64,000 nt of DNA from Erythrocercus mccallii (lineage: Eukaryota > Chordata > Aves > Passeriformes > Dicruridae). The notes beneath the pieces were generated by a model that worked only from the letters and a program-made list of their open reading frames with translations, had not been told where the DNA came from and ran no database searches. This document shows, in pieces, positions 12,101-24,100 of this stretch. Positions within the stretch are counted from its first letter, which is position 1. Every line of letters starts with the position of its first letter. The position numbers were made by a program, and so were the translations under genes. The stretch is from NCBI GenBank assembly GCA_013397435.1, contig VZRG01002092.1:31075-95074 (forward strand). The letters run 5' to 3'.

Positions 12101-15100
12101 GTGGCTGTGCTCCCCTGTCTCTGTGCAGGGACTGTGGTGAGAGTCCTGCCAGCCCATGGGGACCACGCTGAGAGTGACAAAGTGTTAATAACTCAAAGGA
12201 CAGTGAGCTGTAATTGTTTACCAGAAATCCTGCACTGCCTGGAAAAATGGAAGATTCTTTAGTCCTTGGGAAAGGATTCTGGAAATTAAAAAAAAATTAA
12301 AAATAGCCTCTCCAATCTGAGCCTTATGAGAAGGCATCTCAAGGGGAGGTTTAAACAAAGGGCAAACAATATACAAAGGGACAAAATCAAAGCTCTTCTA
12401 AAGTATATGAAAAACTAGGTGAAAAGAGGGGATGAATTATTTATCAGATTCTACCGGGGAGCAGCAACAGCTGAGATGTGATTAAATGTCAGACTATCAG
12501 GCTGGTGTGTGGAAATCATTGCTTTTCACCTGCCAAGTGACCTTGGACAGAACTGGGAAATCCTGTCTACGAGAGCTCAGTCAAGCTGATTGATGATGGC
12601 CTCTTCTGGCTGTGAAGTCTACAGTGCCCTAAATCTTCCTGCAGCTTCATTTCCTCAATCTGTGAAATGCCTGTAATTAAAATGGTAAATGAATTGCATT
12701 TGATAGGTAGATCAGACCATACAGAGAACTGCTAAACTGAAGTGTTGAATAATGAAGACCAGTTATGCTCAAATATGAGCAGATAAGAGCAAAACCACCA
12801 AAGAGATCATCTATTTTGAACTGCATGTCCTGAAACAAAAAAAAAAATCCAAAAAACAAGCTCACAGCTCATTTTTTTCATATGCAGATGATTTAATATT
12901 ATGACATTAACATGCCATCCATAACTAGGCCCAAAGCCTTTTCCCACTCCTTGACTGCATTGCTGTGCTCCTGTGCATCTCACGGTGTGGACCAACAGAG
13001 GGTCTTGGGGTCATCTTCCATTTCTACTTTTGATTACTCCACCCTTTGCATTTATCAGTTTTATCAATTGTTTTATTCAGCAGGAAATTCTGGACATTGA
13101 TGAATGTGATTAAGGAAAGGGATGCATAGTGGGATCCACCAGTGAGAAGATGAAATGAGAGGAATTCAGAGTAGAGCTAAGATTTAAGTGTGTAAAACTT
13201 GTCATCGAAAGAACTTTTTTCAGGTGCTGTCAGGTTTTCTGTTGATGGAAGCTTCCATATCACTGCCAGTCACTGTTTAGATAGACAGATATAAAGAGAG
13301 CATGGATTGATGCAGAAAGGGCTGGCTTGTGTGTTTGGGTTTGCTTAAAGAGAAGAAATGTAATAGTCTCCTTTCACTCTGGCATCAACTTTCTTAGCTA
13401 AATTTTCTTAGGTTTAATGAGTGAGAATGGAGAAGGAGTTGTGCTCAGAGGCTGCTGAATTTCTGTCTCTCTGGAAAAGCAGCAAACATTTCTCAAAGCC
13501 TCCCACTCTTATTTTCCTCTTGAAATTTCCAGAAAACACCCACCATGCTGTATTTGCTTGTACTTTATCCAGTCTTTGTATAAAGAAAGATACTTCTGTG
13601 ATCAGCTGCTTTCCACCCATCCCAGATGTGCTGAAGGCCCCTGAATTTGGGGGCTGCATCCCAGTCCTGGGGCAGGGAAGCACCAGAGGTGCCAATGGTC
13701 AGCAGCGTTTCTTTCTGAACTCTCTTCCCTACGCACCTCTCATTTGCTTTCACCCATTCCCCTGATGATTGGCTTTTGGAATGTTTGCCCCTGCAGCTTT
13801 CCCTCGTGGCTCTTGCTTTCCAACAGGTAGGACAGAAAGGGAAGGCAAGAGAAGATGCTCTCACTTCTTTGGGGGGTCTGTCCACCCTGCCTGTGGCTGT
13901 AGAGGAAGAACGCTGAGGTCACGGTTGGGAGCAGCTCTTACAGTCAGTGCTGAGCAGAGGATAAGCTCCTCCAGCCACCGCAGGGAGGATGAGAGATGTG
14001 TGTCTCTTGCAGGGCTGGGGCCTGCTGGCTTAACCGTGGGCCCCTGTAGCCACGCTGGGAAGGGGTCAGAGCCCCAAATTCAGGCCCTTCCTGCTGCTGC
14101 TCCGTAGCCAGCAAACGCTGCTGCTTCCCCGGGAGAGGGGAGGGTGACCGCAGGCCGCCTAAATATTATTTGTTCCCCGTATTTATTGTTTTCCCGGCCG
14201 GCCTTTGCCTCGAGGCCACGCGCTGGCTTTGCGGCGCTTTCCCTTCTGCAGGGGTGTTTGTTTCGGAGCGGTGCGGAGGCGCTCCCGCTGTGCCCCGGTG
14301 CTCCGGCTGTGGCCGCGTCCCCACCGCGCTCCCGGGGCCGGGCTGCGAGCCCGGGCACGGCTCCACCGCGGGGACAGAGGGCAGGCAGAGGGCAGGGAGA
14401 GCGTGCTGCTGCCCCAGGCAGCCGGAGGGGCTGGGACCCTGCTCCCGGTGCCTCGCTGCAGCAGCGCATCCCCGTGCGGCCAAGCAAGCACAGCTGTATT
14501 TACCTTAGGCGGCTTCCTTGCCTCCCCGTGTCCCAGCCCTGCTGCCACGGGTGCAGCCCCGCTGAGGCTGATCCCAGCGTGACCTAGCAGGCAGGAATGA
14601 AGCTGGCTGGCCGTGGGTCTGTCTGTGGGTCTGTCTGGGGGTGTGTGTGTGTGTGTGTGTGCCCGCGGGCAGCAGGGAGGGGAGGACCGTAAAGCCCGGC
14701 TTCCCCGGCAGCAAGGAGCGGCCCTCGGAGCGCCAGGAGCTGCCCCTTTGCGCTCCGCTCCGGGGCAGGCAGCTGCCTTCCTTGGGAGGAAGCAGAAAGC
14801 TGCTTCTTTTCCTGTGCTGTTCGAAGGAACTCCAGCGGTGGGAGGGCCCTCCTGGGTGCGAAATGTCCCTCCAGGTGTCCTGAGGTGTGGGGATAACTTG
14901 AGGTCAGCGTTCTCAGGCAGGGCACTGCGGTGGCCCTGGGTGCTGGCACAGGGAGATGAACTGGGGAGCAAAGCCCCCTTCCTCACTCCCGAGGAGTATT
15001 TTCCAAGCAGATGGGGCTCAGGATTGGGGGCACGATGCTTGGCCGGATGTTGGCTGGGCAGACAGAACAGGAACACTTTGCAAATGTCAGTGACCCATTC

Positions 15101-18100
15101 CCTGTCCCCTCCCTGCTGGGATGAATGGGGATGGGGAGGCATTGCCCTGGGCTGTGCAGCAGGGCCTCAGCTCTGTGCAGGTGCAGCGTTGTGGGACAGG
15201 GGCCGCATCTTTGGGCTGGGGCCAGCCCTGAGTGAAGGGGGATGTCGATCCTCTGGAAATCGTGCCGTGGTAGTCTTGCAGTAAAACCTTAGGAGTCACC
15301 ACTCCCTTCTAAGGCAGGGATGTGTTTGTGTGCTGCAGTGGGTGGCTGGTGGGTAGTGCCAGTGCCGCAGGCTGACTCCTGAGCCACGATGTTGTGAGCA
15401 AAAGAAATGCTATTTGAACTGTAGCTCAAGACTCGACTGGTTTTTGCTCTCCGCTGTGCGTTACACCAAGCGTGACCCTCCACGCAGCACGTACCCACAG
15501 CATGCTGTTCTGTCTCTGCTTGCTGATGGGGACAGTTCAGTGCTTCTCAGCATGCCACCTGTGTCTGATGTATGGCATTCACCGGGGTTCAATAACAGTT
15601 TGCTTGAAAGTGGCCTTTCTGTTATTTGTAAGTGCTTTGAGAGCTTCCTAAGGAAGGATCTGTTTTGGTACTGGGAGCTATTAAATTCCAGTACATGTAA
15701 TAAAGTGAATATTGCTGAGAAAATTAAGGGACGAAGGAATGGCCATAAGCATCTTGGATAACTGCAGCTCAGGTGTAAAGGTTTAAAGGTTTTGGCTAAA
15801 AACAGAGTAGGAGGCTATTGCAAACTGGAGCAAACAACATGTTCGAAGAAATTGAATTATGAATTAAATAAACTGGATGGCTTAGAGAAATGCAGACAAT
15901 AATTAAATCAAAATACCCACACTGCCAATATGCCAGCAAAATCTGAACAGGATAAACTTTACCAGTCTCTTTAGGAGCAGTGCCCAGAGAACAGCAGGAT
16001 GCTTTTATCTGCAGTGGAAAGAGAGTCCTGCCTGACCCTGCGAGGCCTTTTAGTTCACAGTGGTCTGGGAACAGCTGAAGAAAACCATTTCCCTGAATCA
16101 CTACAGGGAGAGAAATGAGCATAGGCAGCAGGCTGGGGAGGAAAGGTTTGAGCTGCTGTTTGCTGAAGTGAGTGGTCCATGTAGCCCCCATGAGCCCTGT
16201 GGGGCTGGCTGGGCAGTGGTGCTGCTGGTGAGAGGCTGGAAGAGGCTGGACCCCTTCCACTCCCAGTAATCCCACAGTCCTGGCACTTGCTGCTGCTGCT
16301 GCTTGACCCCATCACCAGTGGGTCAGGAGCATGCATGGCATCAGTCCTGTGGCAGTCCTCTGACCCCCAAGCAATTTGGGAATTGCAAGGAAATTGTGAA
16401 GGTTGTAGATGTCTCTTGTCTTTGGCCCAAGAGCTGCAGTAACCTTGTAATGCGTGAGATAATGTGCAGGCAGCCTGAGCTGGCGTTCACAGTCATGCTA
16501 AGTAGGATCATAAGCTCTGCAAGTCAAGTTTAGCTTTATTTACAGTTTCAGCCACAGGCTGCCTTGCTTCAAACGGGAGCATATGCTGAGGCAGCTCCTG
16601 TATTCCCTAAGGATATCCCTTTGGGGCTGGACACCCACAGCCAGGTGTGCACCCCATAGGTGTGCGGCTGGGAAGAGCAGGCAGGGAAGAGCAGGCAGGG
16701 AAGTGAGGAGCCCACAGACCCCATGCTGGTCTCTGCTACACAGTCAGGGTTATCACTGGATTTTAGAAATGAGCCACGTCATAAGCCACAGAGCCAATGA
16801 AGCTTGGCCTCTTGGTATTTGGCTTCCACCATGGCTGGTAAAGCACCAGTTCTTTTCCTGCCTGAGGGGTATTTCTCCTTTGCTTGTGTGATTTATGTGA
16901 TATTTAACGCTGGTTGACTCTTCCTTGTAGCTTTCTGCTCGGTGGGGGCCCTGAGTTCCTGTCTTTTTCCCATCCCCTAACTGTTATGCAATCCATACGT
17001 AGTTGATATCCTTGAGGTTTCTGACAACTGTGAAATATGGTTGAAAAGCATCAACTGAGTCTAATGTTATGACAAGCATGGGGTAGGCAGTTTAATGGCA
17101 CAAGTCTGTTATTTTGACAAATTAAGCTACAAGAGCTACAAGCCCCATGAGAGGGTGTGTTTTGAGCTCAGATTTGATGGAAAACAAGAGCTCTAACAAT
17201 GAACAGCAAAATAAAAAGCAAACCTATCAAAGCATTTGATCGCAGTTTGTGCAAAGATGTTTAAATTATTGATGCAAAGGTGTCTGCTGGTCCAGCTCAC
17301 CTTAGTGCCTTGCTGTGCCTAAAATATAGCTGCAAAATGAAAGCTGTGCCCTTACTGCCCATAAGCACACTGATGCTTTAGGAATAAATTTTAAAATGAG
17401 CTTTGATCTTTTTCTAATATTTTTGAACTGAAAAAATTAATACCTTGCTCTCTAAACCCATCTTCCCATTTATCTCCAAAAAGAGTAAAATACACTGAGG
17501 CCAGTTACTTTTTTGGCTTCCCAGTGCCTCGAATTGGTTGTTCCAGCCCCATCTCATTACCTGTCCCTTCCCATTCTACAGATCAGAGATTTGATCTCAG
17601 TCCCTGTTTGATCTGAAACCCAGAGTCCAGGGTTTCTGTGGACTTAAGTGAAGGTTGAGGGGTTGAATGTTAGACAAGTGGCTTGCAGAAGAGTCAGAGA
17701 GAGCAGTTTTACCAAACCTAGCCCTAGCAGCACTTAACCTTCTCTCCCTGCTGGGGTTTGCAGCAGTGAGCGCCGAGATGATTTATTCCGTGCATCTGTG
17801 CCTTGAGCTGAATCCAGAATTTCTTCTGGGAAAATGGCAGTTGATGGGATTGTAATATGCCTTCATAACGCCCATCAGCCCAGGAAGAAGAGGAAGTAAA
17901 TATAAAACAAAATATCTCACCACTATTGTACTTTGGCCAGTACAGGAGAGGAAAGGCAGGACCATGTAAGGTAAGGGTGGCCTGAGCAACAGGAGTGGTT
18001 GGGCAGGTGCTGCCCAGCTGACCATTGCCTGAGGACATGAGGTCTTGGCTGACAGATACAGGTGTGATTTGAAGTCACCAAAACCTGTGGAAAGCACTGA

Positions 18101-21100
18101 GGTGCTTTCCATTGGCTCCTGTTCTTCTCAGAAGGGCTCTGGGGCAAGGCTGGCGTTTGTCTGAGGGCTTACTGGCACTGCCACTCTGGGAGAGGAGAGT
18201 GTAGTCAAATGGGGACTTTTCTCATAAAGTTGTCCCAGCAATATTTTATTTCTGCTTTTCTTTTGTCTCAACAATGTGGCTACCCTTCAGCATTGGTTGA
18301 ATGATTGTCTTATCTGTTTTATAAAACCCCCAGGGAAAAAAGATCTTAGAGAACAGAGGTTTATTTAATAATCTTTGTCTTTGCTTCATTCCTCACTGTT
18401 GGTTCCTGCTTTTGCTGTTGTCTGCAGAAGGCAGTGACAGTGGCTGAACTGATGACTGAACACAGCTAGGATTTCAGATGAAATTTGGCATTGACAAATG
18501 TCAGCCTTAGAGCCCTGGGATGTGTTATTGACAGTGAGAGCAAAGGGCCTCATGGGAATAACAGTGTTCTTGTGTGTTCTTTTAGGAGCTATCTTTTGCA
18601 ATCACCTCTGTTTATTTCTAGTATTCCTTCCCAGCTGCATTTAAGTTTTGGAGGCTTTACGATAGGCCTTGGAGGGAAGGGCCACCACCACAAGCTGTAC
18701 GTACCTGTGCTGGCCAGACTAGGCTTGCCCAAATCAAGTACCCTTCCGCTGTTGGCACAGGGCTCCTTCAGCTGTCATGGAGGAGCTGCTCTCCTGGAGT
18801 TCATCTGGTCTCCTCTTGCTGGAAGGCTCTTGAGTGTCACAGGGTGCTGCAGATTTGTCAGAGAAAGAAAGAAAGAGGTGGTGATGAAGAGCTATATGTG
18901 ATTTGGGTGGATGAGGTTCCTGACGTATCGCTTCCCCTTGGCACTCCTAGCCCCCCTGGGTGCCTCACTGAGCACTGTAATTCCTGGCACTGTATAACTT
19001 GCCTCTAGAAAAGGCATGTTTCACTGCAGAGTCCTGCTGGCCTTCTCATCCCTGGCCTTTCTGGTGCTTACAGCAACCTTTGGGCTCTTCCTCTTCCCCT
19101 CTGTGCAGTGTCTGTGCTGGCCTTGTCTTCTCACCTTCTCACCTTGTCTTTGCATCTCCCTTGCAGGTCTGGATGGATGCAGGCACTCAAATCTTCTTTT
19201 CATATGCAATTTGTCTGGGATGCCTGACAGCTCTGGGCAGCTATAACAAATACCATAACAACTGCTACAGGTAACTGCTGCCTCGAGCCTTCCCCTCTCT
19301 GAACACCAGAGATCTGCTGGAGGCTACTGGCCTTTGGAAGTGTCATGATTTCTGTTTCTACTCAAGGCATAGGAAAACTTTCCCGGTGTTTCTTCCCCAA
19401 ATCCAGTTCTCTGTGCTTTATACCCAAGGGAGTTGTCTGTCTGTCTCCTCTTCCACACTCTGCAAAGGTAGATCCTCTTCACTAGCTTTGTGCCCACACT
19501 ACAACCTTCCCTATTACATGAGTGCACCAGCAGCCACAGGGGAAGCACAACTGTGAAATCTAATGGCTCTCAACTGGAGTCCTTTCACCTTGTGATTTAT
19601 CCTTCTGTGGTTCATTTGGACCCAGTGACTGGCACAGCTGTTAGTGCTCTGAGTTCCTCTGTGCTGTTTATGGTTACATGGGAGCCTGCAGATGTGACTT
19701 CTGTTTATTGCATGCTGGACTGCAGGAACAGAAATGGACCAGGTTGCCAGATAGAATCAGACTGCTGAGTTGAAGTGGTCCAGTGAAAATAAACTCATTT
19801 TGCTGTAGGTATATCCATCCGCAGGGTTTAAAGTCTTGTGTGAGAAGAGGCCACCTCTCTTCCCATACCTACTGTGCTGATTGGGTTGCTCCTGGCACTG
19901 ACTTCTCCCTCCATCTTTTAAGTTCAAAATTGTGGTTGTTGCCATCAAAGGCCCAAGCACACCACTGGCTACATGATCCTTGCTTGGCATCTTTCTTCAC
20001 TTTAGAAGTTCATTCCTGCTGCAGGGCTGCCTCTCCAACAACAGCTGGGCTAGGATGCCTGTTTCTTTTCATGTCCTTTCACCCACATTCAGTTTTGAGA
20101 GACAAAGCTGCAGGAAAAGAAGAGATTTCTGGCCTTCAGCATGTCCTTGGACATTAGCCCTTTGCACCCCCAGTCTAATACGTAACATGGAGATGATGAC
20201 AGGGCTGCTCAGCAACAGGATTGTAAAGACCTTCTGTAACTGCATCTGGGAGTTGCTGTAGAAAGGGGAGAGACCTCTGTGTGCACGTGGTGCTGTGCTT
20301 TTACCCTGTGTGCTGTTTGGCTTTTCTAGGAACGCTGGTCTTGGGTTTGGTGTCAAACCTTCGACTAGCCTTTCCCAGGCATGGACCCAGTTTTAATGAG
20401 TCAGTCCTGTGCTCTACAGGCTTAGTTTGGATAAGAACACAGAACCAGGATATAGCAGGGGAGAGGGACATCAGTATGGTGCCCCTCTTTGTCATACCAG
20501 GCTTGGTGTAACCTTTGGTGACCTGGAAAAGGATGTGGGCGGTAGCAACCATTGTTGATAGTGGCCCAAGATGGCATCAAACAGTATCAACCATTTCTTG
20601 TTTCCTGTCACAGCAAGGGAATTCTTCAGATCTTTCTGGCTCCCTTTCAGGTGTAAATCTACAGAGATCTCTCTGATCTGGCCATCCCCTCATTTTACTC
20701 TCTACCATGACACCCCTTCCCACCTTCCAGATAATGGGAGAGCACCTTCCAGCCCATGCCTTTCCAAGGAGGGTTTGACCTGTCATGGATACATCCAGGG
20801 GAAAGAGGGAGAAACGCCAGGAAGGAGGAGGAACTATTTGAAACATGTGAGACTTTGTATCAAATTACTGAGACTATAATTTGAGTTGAGAGCAGACACT
20901 TTATAGCAACTGGAGAAATGAGGTTCTGGCTTGGGCTTCCCCTTGGGTAGCTGGGATTGGTGGAGTGTGGTGTTCCTTTCCAGCTGGGAGATTCACTGGG
21001 GCTTAGAAACCAAATGCAAAGGCAAAGCAATGGTGCTGGGTGCTGTGCAGTCCTTGACAATGCAAAGAGCTGTGCTTTGGAAGGAATAATTTGAATTTGT

Positions 21101-24100
21101 AGGATGCAGGGGCTCTGACCTAGTTAACATGCAAGCAGGAGCACGAAGCCCCAAAAATGTTATTGTAACTGAAGACTGATAGGGAAAAATCACACTGGAT
21201 TTGCAGAGTAGCATTTAATAAAGTCAGAGCAGGCCATGAAATGCCAGAAGGTGTGCATTCAGTTTGGTTCAGAATATCTCAGAATGATGCTGCAAATGTT
21301 ATTGTTGTCCCCAGGGTTGCAGTCACAAGAGGACTAGGGAGACTCGAGCGTGAAAAGGAATTGGATAGATAAGAGATGTTCAGTTTAAAGTGTTGATGGA
21401 TGAGAATGAGGTGAAACAGAGACAAAAAGGGACTAGATCAGACAAAATAAATTGGATGGCTGTGATTATCTTTTTCTCATAATGCAAAGACCAGGAGATA
21501 CCTAGTAGTGCTGAGAAGCCAGAAGACTGTAGCTGGTCTGAGAAATCTATTAAAGAAAAAAAACATGTTCCCTTCTCAGACAAAAAAAACCCTGTTACAT
21601 GCTGCTACAGGAGGGACCAGTGGAGAGAGAGGAAGAAAACAGAAAAAACCCTGGCATTTAGATGTGCAGGAAGACTGTCTCACAAGCAAGGAGCTTAGTG
21701 AGCACTGTGTCTCTATGCTGTCCTTGGACAAGGCTTCCCCTGGGGGAGTCCTGCTGTATTGTCCAGCCTGGGGCATCTTTCTGCAGCTCCTGGTGCTGAG
21801 TGCAGCTGCAGGTGTGTTAGGAGAGACACAGTGGCTGGGGTAGAAAAGCAGGTGCTGCCCTGGGGGCTGCCATGGGGTGCGGGTCATACCTGGCTGATGC
21901 TTTGTCCCCTTCTCCCAGGGACTGTGTGGCCCTGTGCTTCCTCAACAGCGGCACCAGCTTTGTGGCTGGCTTTGCCATCTTCTCCATCCTGGGCTTCATG
22001 GCAGAGGAGCAGGGTGTGCCCATCGCCGAGGTGGCCGAGTCAGGTGAGTGGAGACCCTGGTGGCATGGGACTGTGGGGGTGCTGCCGCTTGAGCCCCCAA
22101 CCACCAGGGATGGCTGCAGGTTCCCATCCCTTGCTCTCCGCCTCCAAAAAGGAGACATGAGTACAAATGAGTGCACACTCATGAAGCACTGAGATGCGGT
22201 AGCTGTGGGTTGAGCCTAATAAAAGCTGCCTCCAAGGGTGAGGGCTGGGGTTTGGCAGCTGCTGTCTCTTGTGGGGAGGGTGCTGAAGTGACTGCATGGT
22301 ATATGCCCCGGCTTGTGCTGTGCTCCCTGGGCTCAGAGGCTTCCCCTGGCTGCCAGCCCTTGCAACAGTGAAGCAGCCAGAGGTTGCCCTGTCCCCTTAC
22401 CTCCCTTCCTGCTTCTCCTTGAGGAGCCTGAGTTTCACGCACAGCATGGGTATTACTGGAGTGAGAGGCTGCATGGCCACAACCTGTGCCTTGGCTGGGT
22501 GGCTGCCTCAGGCAGGTCTGAACCAGCTGTGCTGCTGCTGTGCCATTGCTCTGAAAGCTCTTCTCCCTGCAGGGCCTGGCCTGGCATTCATCGCCTACCC
22601 TCGGGCTGTGGTCATGCTGCCCTTCTCCCCACTCTGGGCCTGCTTCTTCTTCCTCATGGTTGTTTTGCTGGGACTGGACAGCCAGGTAAAGCTGCAGAGC
22701 AGAGCGATTCCCTACCAGACAAAAGCCACTGTCTCCAGGACAGGCTTCAGCTTGGCCGAGGGGGAGCCAGTGGGACTGGGAAGCTGGTCAGGATGGGCTG
22801 ACAGAGGTGAGATCTCTGCTTTTTGCAGTTTGTCTGCGTGGAGAGTCTCGTGACAGCTCTTGTGGACATGTACCCCACCATCTTCCGCAAGAAGAACCGC
22901 CGGGAGACCCTCATCCTGCTGGTCTCCATCCTCTCATACCTGGTTGGCTTGGTGATGCTCACTGAGGTATTCTGGGCTCAGACCACCTGCATGGTGCTTG
23001 ACAGGACGGAGTGGGACCTGGTGGGTGTTGAGGTCTGTGCTGGGGCTGAGAGCTTGCTGCTGACTCCCATCTTGCTGCCCTGGGCCTGCAGGAGGCTGCC
23101 CTGCTTTTCTCATGCCATTCATGTTCTCCCTTCCAGCCCTTACCCCTTGTGCCAGTCACAGTCCTCATACTTCTTCTGCCACGACTGATAGTTGGAGCTC
23201 TGGACAGCCTATATTTTGGTTATAAATTTATCTTGACACAGACCATACCTTTACAGCTGTAGCCTTTAAAGGGAAGGGGAGTCTCTTTGTCCTTCTCTTT
23301 CTTCCTGAATAAAGCTACTTGGAAGGAACACTTGCTATAAGGAAACTTGTCAGGCCTGAGTGAACCCCTTATCTGTTGATACCCTCTGTCTGATACCCTC
23401 TGTATTATCCTTGTGATTAATTGCCTGGGAGCTAAACTGTTCATGTTTAAAACTTTTAACTCTGCCTAGCAATATGCATGTGTGGATTGATGCTGTCAGA
23501 ATGCTCTTGGCACTTCCTGTTTTCATTTGGGCATAACTGTTGGAAAAGCTGTCTCTGATGTTGCGCATGCAACATCGTGCCTGGACTTACCCACAGGCCT
23601 GTTTTGTAGGCAGCCCTGCAGACCTGGGCAGTGAAACTGTCAGGCTGTATGCAGTTATTTCCTTCTGCAAACTGGGACTTTAAAGTCAATCAGATGGACT
23701 GTGTATCTTAAAGGGGGTTTCCATCCTCACTTCCAGCTACAAGAGCTGCCTAGGTTTTGTCTTCTCCTAAAACATCCCCACAATCTCTGGCAGTCAGTTG
23801 CCTTCTGCCGTGCTGCCCTGCATTGAATTGAAGGATTGCAGAGACTCCTAAGAGCAGCAGGCTGTCAAGCCTTGAGCACAAGGGGTGTGCCTTTTCTGTA
23901 GGCTAAAACCCTGTCCCAGAGAGGGAGATGCCTCCAGCTCTGGGGAATATACCGAGTTTGTTTCCTGCTCTGGCTCTAGCTCTTTGCCTGATTCCTCTCC
24001 CCTCTCTCTCACCTTGCTGCCCACTTGGGCCTTCCCAGGGTGGGATGTATGTCTTCCAGCTCTTTGATTACTATGCTGCCAGTGGCATGTGCCTGCTCTT

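Larger units (their letters stand above)
10732..19166 (+). other. Large SLC6A13 intron (TM5 to TM6 exons)
   Basis: About 8.4 kb, the longest SLC6A13 intron in the window. Its notable content is a CpG-rich block at about 14110-14770 and a (GT)n tract at 14637-14661. A short 14-bp tandem repeat (GGGAAGAGCAGGCA) lies near 16670-16702. The rest holds nothing I can identify. Confidence 0.7.

Noticed and set aside
14183..15142. 319-codon minus-strand open frame
   Set aside because: It lies in the CpG-rich block where stop codons are rare, includes low-complexity His-Thr repeats from the (GT)n tract and shows no domain.
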